The notes: generated by a model from the letters alone, not told the origin. 64,000 nt of DNA from GCA-2733415 sp964635575 (GCA_964635575.1 CAZWNY010000002.1:1-64000), one strand, 5' to 3'. Shown: positions 25,869-34,767, numbered from the stretch's first letter. Numbers and translations: made by a program.

Positions 25869-27125
25869 ATGAAAACCATAAAAACCATCTTGCTAATCGC
25901 ATTTACAACACTTTTTTTTAATTGTAAAAAAGACAACTCAACTACTACCAATAATATAGATTCTGTTATAAAAGTGAAGCCAAAAAAAATCGAATTTGGC
26001 TATAACTTTGACAATTATACTGTTTTACAAGATACTATAAAAAAAGACGATACTTTTGGAAAAATATTATATGAAAATCATATTGGCTTTGGCAAAATAG
26101 ATAAAATAGTAAAAGCTACAAAAGACACTTTTAGTGTAAACCGATTACGTATAGGGAAACCATACACCATTTTAAAATCCAAAGATTCATTAGAAAAAGC
26201 ACAAATTTTTATTTATCAAAAAAACAAAATAGACTATGTGGTTTTTAATTTCGAAAACGACACCCTAATTAAAGCTTATAACGGTAAAAAACCCGTAACC
26301 TATAAACAAAAAGTAATATCTGGAGTAATTACCAGTACGCTATCCGAAGCGTTAGATAATGCAGGGACAAACATTATTTTAGCCTATAAATTATCCGACA
26401 TATACGCATGGTCAATCGATTTTTTTAGACTCCAAAAAAACGATAAATTTAAAGTAATTTATACTGAAAAATATATTAACGACAGTATTTATGCAGGAAT
26501 AAAAAATATAAAAATGGCAGTTTTTGAACATAATAAAGTTCCTTTTTACGCATTTGAATATGTTGTAGATTCAACATTAGTAATCCCCGATTATTATAAC
26601 GAAATAGGTGAAGTATTACGTAGTCAATTTTTAAAAGCACCCGTAAAATTTAGCCGAATATCATCTCGTTACAATTTAAATCGAAGAATAGCATACTACG
26701 GATATCGTATTCGCCCACATAAAGGCACTGATTTTGCCGCACCAAGAGGCACACCTATTATGGCAACTGCAAATGGTACAGTTACAGCATCTACCCGAAA
26801 AGGAGGAAATGGGAAATTTGTAAAAATAAGACATAACGGAACCTATAGCACACAATATTTACACATGCAAAACCAAAATGTAAAAGTAGGACAAACCGTA
26901 AAGCAAGGAGACATTATTGGATGGATTGGCATGACAGGAAATACAGGTGGTCCACATGTATGTTATCGTTTCTGGAAAAACGGAAAACAAGTAGATCCGT
27001 TACTAGAAAAATCATCAAAAGCAAAACCTATGGTCGATAGTGTTAAAGTGCAATACTTGGAGTATATTAAGCCTTTAAAAATAAAAATAGACAACATTAA
27101 TTACCCTGAAATTATAAACGAATAA
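25869..27125 (+). CDS. M23 (LytM-type) peptidase lipoprotein
   Basis: This 418-residue lipoprotein has a signal ending TLFFNC with the acylated Cys at 19. A long N-terminal region includes a LysM/OapA-like stretch (TFGKILYENHIGF). A C-terminal M23 endopeptidase domain cuts peptidoglycan cross-bridges. The zinc and catalytic set is His284 and Asp288 (RPHKGTDFAAP), His332 (YLHMQ) and His363, but the position of the last zinc ligand, normally the second His of HxH, is Cys365 (GPHVCYRFW). I recall that change from other Bacteroidota members, so it is probably a functional variant. It lies four bases before pgi. Confidence 0.92.
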   Translation: MKTIKTILLIAFTTLFFNCKKDNSTTTNNIDSVIKVKPKKIEFGYNFDNYTVLQDTIKKDDTFGKILYENHIGFGKIDKIVKATKDTFSVNRLRIGKPYTILKSKDSLEKAQIFIYQKNKIDYVVFNFENDTLIKAYNGKKPVTYKQKVISGVITSTLSEALDNAGTNIILAYKLSDIYAWSIDFFRLQKNDKFKVIYTEKYINDSIYAGIKNIKMAVFEHNKVPFYAFEYVVDSTLVIPDYYNEIGEVLRSQFLKAPVKFSRISSRYNLNRRIAYYGYRIRPHKGTDFAAPRGTPIMATANGTVTASTRKGGNGKFVKIRHNGTYSTQYLHMQNQNVKVGQTVKQGDIIGWIGMTGNTGGPHVCYRFWKNGKQVDPLLEKSSKAKPMVDSVKVQYLEYIKPLKIKIDNINYPEIINE

Positions 27126-27129
27126 GACA

Positions 27130-28701
27130 ATGAGCTTTAAAAATATAAATCCTACAAAAACCCAAGCATGGGAAAAATTAAATGTTCACTTTAATAAAAT
27201 TAAAGAGGAACATTTACAGGATTTGTTTAATACTAAAAACCGAGAAAAACAATTAAGTGTTGTTTTTAATGATTTTTATGTTGACTTTTCTAAAAATAGA
27301 TGGACGCCCAAAACAATCAATTTATTTACAGAATTAGCAAACGAAATGGGCTTAAAAGAAGGCATTCAACAATACATGAGTGCCAATCAATTAAATTGCA
27401 CCGAAAAAAGAGCCGTTTTACACACTGCTTTAAGAAGTTCTAAAAAAGAAATTATTTTAGACGGTAAAAACATTATGACTAGCGTAAATGCAAATCAAAA
27501 TAAAATGAAGCAATTTACTAATGCTATACTAAAAGGAACACTAAAAGGATATACAAATAAAACATTTACAGATGTTGTAAATATTGGCATTGGCGGTTCA
27601 GACTTAGGAGCAAAGTTAGTTTGTAACGCGTTAAAATATTATAAAAATCATTTAAACACTCATTTTGTTTCTAATATCGAAGCAGATTCAACTGAAGAAA
27701 TTTTAAAAAACATAAACCCCGAAACCACACTATTTATTATTGTTTCTAAATCTTTTAACACACAAGAAACCTTAAAAAATTCACTTTTAATTCAAAAGTG
27801 GTTTTTACAAACTGCTCCAAAAAATGCTATACCAAAACACTTTGTTGCCGTAACCTCCAATGTCGAAAAAGCAATAGCATTTGGCATAGAAGAAGAAAAT
27901 ATTTTCCCGATATGGGATTGGGTTGGAGGTCGTTTTTCGTTATGGAGCTCCGTGGGTTTAGTTATCGCATTAAGTATTGGATATCCAAATTTTAAAAACC
28001 TATTAAACGGAGCAGCAGAAGCTGATAAACACTTTTTAAACACTGATTTTAAAGAAAACATACCCGTTTTAATGGCGTTTTTATCCGTTTGGCACACTAA
28101 TTTTTATCAAACAGAAGCAGAAGCAGTAATACCATATACCGAATATTTAACCCATTTTGTAAGCTATTTACAACAAGTAGGAATGGAAAGTAACGGAAAG
28201 TCTATCGATAAAAATGGTAACCAAACAACCTATCAAACAGGTGGCGTTATATTTGGCGCAGTAGGCAGTAATGCACAGCATGCGTTTATGCAATTACTAC
28301 ATCAAGGAACTAAAATTATCCCTACTGATTTTATAGGGTTTTGCAGTTCTTTATGCAATCAAAAAGAACATCAAAATATGTTGTTAGCAAATCTTTTAGC
28401 ACAAACAAATGCGTTAGCTTTTGGCACACGAGGAGAACAAGTAACAAGTAATTATAAAAAACTTGAAGGAAACAAACCGACTACCACATTTTTAATTCAA
28501 AAACTAACCCCAAAATCATTAGGTAAATTACTCGCTATGTATGAGCATAAAATATTTACTCAAGGTGTTTTATGGAATATTAACTGCTACGATCAGTACG
28601 GAGTAGAATTAGGTAAAAAATTAAACAATACTATTTTACAAAAATTACAAAATAATGAAACAGATAGTGCGTTAATTCAATTTTATCAAAAAAATAAATA
28701 G
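27130..28701 (+). CDS. pgi: Glucose-6-phosphate isomerase
   Basis: This 523-residue enzyme interconverts glucose-6-phosphate and fructose-6-phosphate in glycolysis. It has the SIS-type sugar-phosphate site VNIGIGGSDLGAKLV and the conserved FIIVSKSFNTQETL. PGI signature 1 reads DWVGGRFSLWSSVG, and signature 2 lies in GKLLAMYEHKIFTQGVLWNINCYDQYGVELGK. The catalytic Glu is in the QVGMESNGKS region. Length fits the bacterial family. Its ATG lies four bases after the M23 peptidase stop, so the two are co-transcribed, an arrangement typical of flavobacteria. Confidence 0.97.
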   Translation: MSFKNINPTKTQAWEKLNVHFNKIKEEHLQDLFNTKNREKQLSVVFNDFYVDFSKNRWTPKTINLFTELANEMGLKEGIQQYMSANQLNCTEKRAVLHTALRSSKKEIILDGKNIMTSVNANQNKMKQFTNAILKGTLKGYTNKTFTDVVNIGIGGSDLGAKLVCNALKYYKNHLNTHFVSNIEADSTEEILKNINPETTLFIIVSKSFNTQETLKNSLLIQKWFLQTAPKNAIPKHFVAVTSNVEKAIAFGIEEENIFPIWDWVGGRFSLWSSVGLVIALSIGYPNFKNLLNGAAEADKHFLNTDFKENIPVLMAFLSVWHTNFYQTEAEAVIPYTEYLTHFVSYLQQVGMESNGKSIDKNGNQTTYQTGGVIFGAVGSNAQHAFMQLLHQGTKIIPTDFIGFCSSLCNQKEHQNMLLANLLAQTNALAFGTRGEQVTSNYKKLEGNKPTTTFLIQKLTPKSLGKLLAMYEHKIFTQGVLWNINCYDQYGVELGKKLNNTILQKLQNNETDSALIQFYQKNK

Positions 28702-28733
28702 TATCTTGCTAATTCAAAAAACATAAAAAAACT

Positions 28734-29163
28734 ATGGAAACTCTTAAGTTTATACATTCATTCTGGGCATATCTAGTGCTTTTAATCGTAATTACAGCAA
28801 CTCTTAACAATATTGTTGGAGTAGTAACAAAAAAAGAGTTTGGCGCAAAAGATCTTAAAATTTCACTTTTCGGATTAATAGTAACCCACATACAATTGTT
28901 ATTAGGGATTGTTTTACTAATAATGGTAAACGATTTTTCTGAAATGGGAATGGGAGAAATAATGAAAAAACAGTGCATTGCGTTTAAAAAACGTAGAACA
29001 CCCGTTTTTAATGATTATCGCTACAATTTTAATAACCATAGGCTACTCCAAACATAAAAATAAGTTAACCTCAGCTAAAAAGTTTAAAACCTTAGCAATA
29101 ATGTACACCTTAGCTTTAGTGGCTATTTTAGCAATGATACCTTGGGAAAATTGGTTGGCGTAA
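28734..29163 (+). pseudogene. Small four-helix membrane protein, frameshifted
   Basis: Two overlapping frames together make one protein of about 142 residues. The first (28734 onward, METLKFIHSFWAYLVLLIVI) has two or three membrane helices. The second (from about 28970 to 29163) reads LRLKNVEHPFLMIIATILITIGYSKHKNK and ends ENWLA. Removing one A from the six-A run at 28965-28970 joins them as MKNSALRLKNVEHP, the arrangement I recall from intact flavobacterial homologs. The change may be a true mutation, a slippage site or a sequencing error. Function is unknown. Confidence 0.75.
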
Positions 29164-29319
29164 AACTATAACTCTATAATTAACCGCCCTAAATTTATTA
29201 AAAACACTTTAACAAATTAATTTTTAAACACCCTTACCTAACTTAGGATAATTGAACGAAAAAATGATTGGAAAAACGTATGTTTTTCTTGCATTTATTT
29301 CGTTTTTTATATTAACTAA

Positions 29320-29361
29320 AAAACATCTTTATTTACTCGGATGAATTAATAAAGATGTTTT
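29320..29361 (-). terminator. Strong hairpin terminator after the OmpH-like gene
   Basis: A perfect 14-bp stem (AAAACATCTTTATT/AATAAAGATGTTTT) with a 14-base loop is followed on the minus strand by further T residues. It ends the gene whose stop is at 29396. Confidence 0.75.
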
Positions 29362-29395
29362 AAATATGTATCTGCTTTTCGTAAATTTATACGGC

Positions 29396-29911
29396 TTATT
29401 TTTTAGCAGTATATTTTTCATTTAAAGCATCAACTATTTGAGATGTAATATTCTTTTTATCATCTCCGTATAAAACCGAACCTGCTTTGTTTTTACCAAA
29501 AATATAGGTATATCCATTAGCTTTACCATAATCAACTACAAAACTATCTATTTTTTTTAATAAACCATTTACTTCTTGTTGACTTGCTATTGCAATTGCT
29601 TCTTGTTGTTGCTGAAATTGCTGCTGAATAAATTGTTGTTTTTGCCCTAATTTTTGATACAACTCTTGTGCTTTATTTTGGTCTAATCCTTTTGCTTTGG
29701 TTTGAAAAGCTGTTACTTCTTTTTGAAACTCTTTACTAATACTATCTTTCTTTTTATTAAACACCTCAATTTTAGTGTTGTAAGACGTTTCTAAATCTTT
29801 CTTTTCTTGATAAGACTCTATTAGTTTTTCATTATCAATAAATGCTGTTTTTTCTTGATTACATGCGGTAAACAATACCATTGTAAATGCTGCTAAAATT
29901 ACTTTTTTCAT
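29396..29911 (-). CDS. OmpH/Skp-family lipoprotein
   Basis: This 171-residue protein has a lipoprotein signal with lipobox LFTAC and Cys17. A short strand follows (KTAFIDNEKLIESYQE), then a long Gln- and Lys-rich coiled coil (about 50-125), and a compact end with YTYIFGKNKAGSVLYGD. That is the layout of the Skp/OmpH periplasmic chaperone, which holds unfolded outer-membrane proteins. The lipid anchor is unusual for Skp proper but common in Bacteroidota relatives. It is a single gene with its own promoter and terminator. Confidence 0.85.
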   Translation of the reverse strand: MKKVILAAFTMVLFTACNQEKTAFIDNEKLIESYQEKKDLETSYNTKIEVFNKKKDSISKEFQKEVTAFQTKAKGLDQNKAQELYQKLGQKQQFIQQQFQQQQEAIAIASQQEVNGLLKKIDSFVVDYGKANGYTYIFGKNKAGSVLYGDDKKNITSQIVDALNEKYTAKK

Positions 29912-29935
29912 TTTTATATTTTATTTATTTTACTA

Positions 29936-29943
29936 CAAAAATA
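29936..29943 (-). promoter_or_regulatory. -7 element for the OmpH-like gene
   Basis: The minus strand reads TATTTTTG, matching TAnnTTTG, 24 bases before the ATG at 29911. Confidence 0.55.
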
Positions 29944-30036
29944 ACAAAAAAAAATTAAAAATAGTTTACTGATAACTATCATTTTTGTAAATTTATATAA
30001 AATGTATTTTACAAATTAAAATTCTAAATAATTATC

Positions 30037-30702
30037 ATGAAATTAAACCGATATATAGACCATACTTTATTAAAACCAACCGCAACAAAAAAAGATATTA
30101 TTAAACTTTGCGAAGAAGCAAAAGAGTATCAATTTTTTTCGGTATGTGTAAATAGTTGCTATGTAAAATTAGCCAAAAAAGAATTAAATAAAAGTGATGT
30201 AGCAGTTTGTAGTGTAATTGGTTTTCCGTTAGGAGCAATGAACACAAAGGCCAAGGTTTCCGAAGCGAAAAAAGCATTAAAAGATGGTGCAACCGAAATT
30301 GATATGGTTTTAAATATTGGCTTATTAAAAAGTTTCGATTTTAAAGCAGTACAAAAAGATATTGAAGCTGTTAAAAAAATAATGGGCAAAAAAATATTAA
30401 AAGTAATTTTAGAAACCTGTTTATTAACGGATCAAGAAATTACAAAAGCAAGTGAAATTGCGTTAAAAGCAAAGTCGGATTTTATAAAAACCTCTACTGG
30501 TTTTAGTACTGACGGAGCTACTGAAAAAGCTATAGAGTTAATGAAAATAGTTGCTAGTAAGAAAATGAAAATAAAAGCTTCTGGCGGAATTAGAGATGCT
30601 AAAACTGTCAAAAAATATATTAATTTAGGAGTTTCAAGAATTGGCACATCATCTGGAATTGCTATTGTAGGTAATACTGTTGCAAAAAAAGAAACCTATT
30701 AG
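30037..30702 (+). CDS. deoC: Deoxyribose-phosphate aldolase
   Basis: This 221-residue TIM-barrel class I aldolase splits 2-deoxyribose-5-phosphate into glyceraldehyde-3-phosphate and acetaldehyde during deoxynucleoside breakdown. The Schiff-base Lys is Lys151 in FIKTSTGF. Asp89 (EIDMVLNIG) and the second Lys in KIKASGGIRDA complete the active site. Length and motifs are typical. It lies 92 bases upstream of deoD, with which it forms a nucleoside catabolism unit. Confidence 0.97.
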   Translation: MKLNRYIDHTLLKPTATKKDIIKLCEEAKEYQFFSVCVNSCYVKLAKKELNKSDVAVCSVIGFPLGAMNTKAKVSEAKKALKDGATEIDMVLNIGLLKSFDFKAVQKDIEAVKKIMGKKILKVILETCLLTDQEITKASEIALKAKSDFIKTSTGFSTDGATEKAIELMKIVASKKMKIKASGGIRDAKTVKKYINLGVSRIGTSSGIAIVGNTVAKKETY

Positions 30703-30794
30703 AACTCGTATTATTTGAAAATTATTTTTTTCATAATTAAATCATAAAAAAAACGACTTTTTAACCGAAAGATAATAAACTTAAAAACAACACA

Positions 30795-31493
30795 ATGAGC
30801 ATACATATAAATGCAAAAATAGGAGATATTGCAGAAACTATTTTACTTCCTGGAGATCCTCTTAGAGCGAAATGGATTTCTGAAACTTTTTTTAAAAATG
30901 CAGTTTGTTTTAATACCGTACGTGGCATGTTAGGATACACAGGAACTTATAATGGGAAGCGGATTTCGGTTATGGGAACCGGCATGGGTGTTCCGAGTTT
31001 GTCTATTTATGTGCATGAATTAATTACCGAATTTGGTGTTAAAAACTTAATACGTGTTGGCACTTCAGGTTCATATCAAAAAAAAATTAAAATTAAAGAT
31101 GTTGTTATTGCAATGGCGGCCTCATCTACTTCTGGAGTTAATAAATTACGATTTAACGGGGCAGATTATGCGCCAACCGCAAGTTTTAATTTATTTAACA
31201 AAGCAATTATTATTGCTAAAGAAAAAAAAATTACTATACAAGCAGGAAACATATTAACCAGCGATGAGTTTTATGGAGACGATTTTAATGATTATAAAAA
31301 ATGGGCGGATTTTGGAATACTTTGCGTAGATATGGAAACTTCTGGTTTGTACACTTTAGCTGCAAAACATAATGCAAACGCTTTAACTATTTTAACTATT
31401 TCCGACTCTTTAGTAACCGGTGAAACCACCACAAGTGAACAAAGAGAAACTTCTTTTAATAATATGATAGAAATTGCTTTACAATTAGGCTAA
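30795..31493 (+). CDS. deoD: Purine-nucleoside phosphorylase, DeoD type
   Basis: This 232-residue enzyme cleaves purine (deoxy)nucleosides with phosphate and releases deoxyribose-1-phosphate. The hexameric DeoD family is shown by the phosphate-binding LPGDPLRAKWI and GMLGYTGTYNG, GTGMGVPS, RVGTSGS, the nucleoside-binding DMETSGLYTLA and a terminal ISDS region. It lies directly downstream of deoC, so the two handle one pathway; a phosphopentomutase to link them is not in this window. A strong terminator follows. Confidence 0.97.
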   Translation: MSIHINAKIGDIAETILLPGDPLRAKWISETFFKNAVCFNTVRGMLGYTGTYNGKRISVMGTGMGVPSLSIYVHELITEFGVKNLIRVGTSGSYQKKIKIKDVVIAMAASSTSGVNKLRFNGADYAPTASFNLFNKAIIIAKEKKITIQAGNILTSDEFYGDDFNDYKKWADFGILCVDMETSGLYTLAAKHNANALTILTISDSLVTGETTTSEQRETSFNNMIEIALQLG

Positions 31494-31521
31494 TCAAGCG
31501 CCTTTAAAATGTGCTTTAAAT

Positions 31522-31560
31522 AAAAAAGTAAACCATAACTGAGTTATGGTTTACTTTTTT
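31522..31560 (+). terminator. Rho-independent terminator after deoC-deoD
   Basis: The arms AGTAAACCATAAC and TTATGGTTTACT form a long near-perfect stem with a tiny loop and a T6 tail. The A/T flanks extend the palindrome to 19 bases per side. Confidence 0.88.
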
Positions 31561-31660
31561 ATGTATTTTGATGCTCTATAATTAATAGGGAAAATAATTT
31601 CATAAAAAGTATGTTTACTAAGTTTTAAAAATTTAGTAAACATATATATAAAACATTAAC

Positions 31661-32107
31661 CTAAACAGCTACTTCATCACGTTTTGATTTTCTAAAAGGC
31701 ACTTTTCCAAACACATTACGTTTTGCAAAACGTAACGGTTTTCCTGAGTTAATCATTTTTTGAAAAACAGGTTTTGTAATTCCAAAGTACTCGTACGTTG
31801 CGCCATTAGTAAATATAATTTCTAAAACCAATCCTTTGTGATGGTAATCGGAAATACCGCAAGTTTCCAACGTATTTTTATATTCTTCAGCATTAGCTGC
31901 TTTGGTTTCGAAATTCATACTTACTAAAAAATGATAACCATCAATAATTTCAGTACTTTTTTTCTCAGCTTCAGCTTTTTGAGAAGCATCTTGAAATTTA
32001 TCTGGATGCCATTCTTTTACTAATCCTCTATATATTTTTTTAAGTTGTTTAAGGTTGGTTTCTTTTTCAACGTTAAATAATTTTTTATACTGGTTAATAC
32101 GTTTCAT
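31661..32107 (-). CDS. J-domain protein with C-terminal KTSC-like domain
   Basis: This 148-residue protein joins a J domain (about 5-65) to a KTSC-like domain. The J domain has the HPD motif in VKEWHPDKF, which stimulates DnaK ATPase. The second part (about 85-148) includes GLVLEIIFTNGATYEYFGI and FQKMINSGKPLRFAKRNVFG. KTSC domains are short, often stand alone and have been linked to nucleic-acid-associated proteins. The pairing suggests targeting of DnaK to a specific client. It is a single gene with its own promoter. Confidence 0.85.
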   Translation of the reverse strand: MKRINQYKKLFNVEKETNLKQLKKIYRGLVKEWHPDKFQDASQKAEAEKKSTEIIDGYHFLVSMNFETKAANAEEYKNTLETCGISDYHHKGLVLEIIFTNGATYEYFGITKPVFQKMINSGKPLRFAKRNVFGKVPFRKSKRDEVAV

Positions 32108-32134
32108 TATAAGTGTGTTTTTTTAATCGGGTGC

Positions 32135-32142
32135 AAATATAC
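32135..32142 (-). promoter_or_regulatory. -7 element for the J-domain gene
   Basis: The minus strand reads TATATTTG, matching TAnnTTTG, 27 bases before the ATG at 32107. Confidence 0.55.
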
Positions 32143-32177
32143 TTCTAATTTATTGTTATTTACTAATTTTCAGCAAG

Positions 32178-34205
32178 TTATTTAATTTGCTCTGTTTCAG
32201 CTACTAACATTTCATTTTCATCGGTTAGCGCTAAAGCAATAAAGTTATTTATTTCATCTGTTTTTTCTTGTCCATTTTTCAATAAAACGTGTAAGGTAAG
32301 ACTTATTGCTATTCGATTTCCTATTTTTTTAATTGGTGTATCAAACAATTCGGCTACTTCTTCATAACTTACGTTTTCGGCATATTCTAAGATTTTATTT
32401 TTTGCTTTTTCGTATTTTCCTTCTGATAAATTTCCTAGTTTTTTTCCTAGTTTTTTAATTTCGTTTATTGGATTTTTAGCGACTTGTTGTTGTTGTTGTG
32501 GTTTTGTGGTTTTGTTTTGTGGTTTCGTTTTTTGCTTTGCCCACGAATTTTTTAAACCTACGGTTTTATTAAAGACTAATTTTTTAGCAGTGCTTTGGTT
32601 ATCTACATTAAAATACCCTAAACGTTGAAATTGAAATTGCGTTCCTATTTTTGCATTATTTAAATACGGCTCTACAAAAGCGGTTTTAATAATTTTTAAT
32701 GAATTTGGGTTTACAAAATCCATAAAATCTTTATCCGAATGGTTATCTGGAGCTTCATCAGAAAATAAACGATCATAAACTCGTACTTCTGCAGGTATCG
32801 CATGTTTAGTTGAAACCCAATGCAAAGTTCCTTTTACATGTCGTTTACTAGCTTCGGTGCCGCTACCAGAGCGGGAGTCTAAATCGGCTGTACATTGTAC
32901 TTCTGTAACAGTTCCGTTAGCGTTTTTTGTACATGAATTAGCTTTAATAATGTACCCGTTTTTTAATCGGACTTCTTTTCCTAGTTGTAATCGAAAAAAG
33001 GTGTTGCTTGCTTCTTCTTTAAAATCTTCTTTTTCTATATAAATTTCTTTTGAAAATGGCATTTTATGTGTTCCTGAATTTTCGTTTTCAGGGTTATTAT
33101 CAGCCGTAAAAAACTCTTCCTTATCTTCTGGATAATTGGTAATTATCACTTTTAAAGGGTTAATAACTACCATTACACGTTCAGCAATTTTATTTAAATC
33201 TTCACGTATACAAAATTCTAATAAAGAAACATCGGTAATGCTATCACGTTTGGAAATACCTGAGATTTCACTAAATTTTCGGATGGATGCTGCGGTGTAA
33301 CCTCTGCGTCTTAATCCCGAAATGGTAGGCATTCGTGGGTCGTCCCAACCATTAACTACATTAGCTTCTACTAGTTTTAGCAACTTTCGTTTACTCATTA
33401 TAGTATAGCTTAAATTACGGCGTGCAAATTCACGTTGTTTTGGACGGACTTTAATTGGGTCATAAATTTGATCTAAAAACCAATTATATAATTCACGATG
33501 TGCTTTAAACTCTAAGGTACAAATAGAGTGCGAAACCTGCTCAATATAATCGCTTTCACCGTGTGTCCAATCGTACATTGGGTAAATACACCAATCGTTT
33601 CCCGTACGGTGGTGCTCTTTTTTTAACACTCTATACATAATAGGATCACGCATTAACATGCTGTTAGATTCCATATTAATTTTTGCACGTAAAACGGCTA
33701 CACCTTCATCCATTTCTCCGTTTTTCATTTTAGCGAATAGTGTTAAATTTTCGGATACGGTTTGGTTTCTATGTGGTCCTGAAACTCCTGTTTTTGTTGG
33801 TGTTCCTTTTTGAATTGCCATTTCTTCAGAAGACTGCATATCTACATACGCACTTCCGTTTTTAATTAATAGAATTGCCCAATCATATAGTTGCTGAAAA
33901 TAGTCTGATGAATAGCATTCGTTTGCCCATTGAAACCCTAGCCATTTTACATCTTTTTTAATAGCATCTACATATTCTTGTTCTTCTTTTACTGGGTTAG
34001 TATCGTCAAAACGAAGATTTACAGGCGAGTTATAGGAATCTCCTAAACCAAAATTTAAACAAATAGCAGCTGCGTGCCCAATGTGTAAATATCCGTTAGG
34101 TTCTGGTGGGAATCGAAAACGGAGCTTATCTTTTGACAATCCATTTTTTAAATCATCTTCTATAATTTGTTCAATAAAATTGAATGATTTTTTTTCTACT
34201 AACAT
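32178..34205 (-). CDS. glnS: Glutamine--tRNA ligase with C-terminal extension
   Basis: This 675-residue class I synthetase charges tRNA-Gln. The catalytic core has FPPEPNGYLHIGHA, and the KMSKS loop appears as IMSKRKL. The two beta-barrel anticodon-binding domains end near residue 556. The protein then continues for about 118 residues that the E. coli enzyme (554 residues) lacks: a Lys- and Gln-rich linker with five Gln in a row, then a helical domain (INEIKKLGKKLGNLSEG onward). I cannot assign that domain; a YqeY-like tRNA-binding domain is known at this place in Deinococcus, but identity here is unproven. It is divergent from folB. Confidence 0.95.
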   Translation of the reverse strand: MLVEKKSFNFIEQIIEDDLKNGLSKDKLRFRFPPEPNGYLHIGHAAAICLNFGLGDSYNSPVNLRFDDTNPVKEEQEYVDAIKKDVKWLGFQWANECYSSDYFQQLYDWAILLIKNGSAYVDMQSSEEMAIQKGTPTKTGVSGPHRNQTVSENLTLFAKMKNGEMDEGVAVLRAKINMESNSMLMRDPIMYRVLKKEHHRTGNDWCIYPMYDWTHGESDYIEQVSHSICTLEFKAHRELYNWFLDQIYDPIKVRPKQREFARRNLSYTIMSKRKLLKLVEANVVNGWDDPRMPTISGLRRRGYTAASIRKFSEISGISKRDSITDVSLLEFCIREDLNKIAERVMVVINPLKVIITNYPEDKEEFFTADNNPENENSGTHKMPFSKEIYIEKEDFKEEASNTFFRLQLGKEVRLKNGYIIKANSCTKNANGTVTEVQCTADLDSRSGSGTEASKRHVKGTLHWVSTKHAIPAEVRVYDRLFSDEAPDNHSDKDFMDFVNPNSLKIIKTAFVEPYLNNAKIGTQFQFQRLGYFNVDNQSTAKKLVFNKTVGLKNSWAKQKTKPQNKTTKPQQQQQVAKNPINEIKKLGKKLGNLSEGKYEKAKNKILEYAENVSYEEVAELFDTPIKKIGNRIAISLTLHVLLKNGQEKTDEINNFIALALTDENEMLVAETEQIK

Positions 34206-34224
34206 ACTTGAAAAATTTGAACCA

Positions 34225-34232
34225 CAAAAATA
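34225..34232 (-). promoter_or_regulatory. -7 element for glnS
   Basis: The minus strand reads TATTTTTG, 19 bases before the glnS ATG. It lies 13 bases from the divergent folB element. Confidence 0.55.
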
Positions 34233-34245
34233 CCAAAATGCATTA

Positions 34246-34253
34246 TATTTTTG
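34246..34253 (+). promoter_or_regulatory. -7 element for folB
   Basis: TATTTTTG matches TAnnTTTG and lies 27 bases before the ATG at 34281. Confidence 0.55.
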
Positions 34254-34280
34254 CTATTTTTACGATAAAGAATAAAAAAA

Positions 34281-34640
34281 ATGGGAATAATTAAGGTAAA
34301 TAACATTAAAATATACGCTTTTCATGGGTGTTTACAAGAGGAAGAATATATTGGAAGTGATTATTTAGTTGATGTTTTAGTTGAAGCTGATTTAAAAAAA
34401 TCGGCAATTACTGATAATTTAAAAGATACGGTGGATTATGTTTTAATTTATAAAATTGTTGCTCAAGAAATGAAAATACGTTCTAAATTGTTAGAAACGG
34501 TTGCTCAACGTATTATTACTCGTATTTTTTCAGAAAGCAACTTAGTAACTCATACTGAGGTTGCTGTAACTAAATTAAATCCTCCAATTGGTGGCGATGT
34601 AGAAAGAGTTACTATTCTTTTAAGTGAAGATAGCGTATAA
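34281..34640 (+). CDS. folB: Dihydroneopterin aldolase
   Basis: This 119-residue enzyme converts dihydroneopterin to 6-hydroxymethyl-dihydropterin in folate synthesis. Family marks are YAFHGCLQEEEYIGSDYLVDV near the N-terminus, DTVDYVLIYKIV, the active-site LLETVAQRI with its Glu, and the final KLNPPIGGDVERV. Length is normal. It is followed 34 bases later by tRNA-Cys, which has its own promoter. Confidence 0.96.
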   Translation: MGIIKVNNIKIYAFHGCLQEEEYIGSDYLVDVLVEADLKKSAITDNLKDTVDYVLIYKIVAQEMKIRSKLLETVAQRIITRIFSESNLVTHTEVAVTKLNPPIGGDVERVTILLSEDSV

Positions 34641-34654
34641 TTAAAAACATTTAT

Positions 34655-34662
34655 TATATTTG
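34655..34662 (+). promoter_or_regulatory. -7 element for tRNA-Cys
   Basis: TATATTTG matches TAnnTTTG, 12 bases before the tRNA 5' end. Confidence 0.6.
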
Positions 34663-34674
34663 CCTTCTCAAAAA

Positions 34675-34745
34675 GGTGTCGTGGCCGAGTGGCTAGGCAG
34701 TGGTCTGCAACACCATCTACAGCGGTTCGAATCCGCTCGACACCT
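34675..34745 (+). tRNA. tRNA-Cys (anticodon GCA)
   Basis: The 71-base cloverleaf has acceptor GGTGTCG with CGACACC, anticodon stem GTGGT/ACCAT with loop CTGCAAC, and a T arm with TTCGAAT. CCA is not encoded. Confidence 0.97.
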
Positions 34746-34767
34746 CAAAACAAATGAAAACCAAAAA

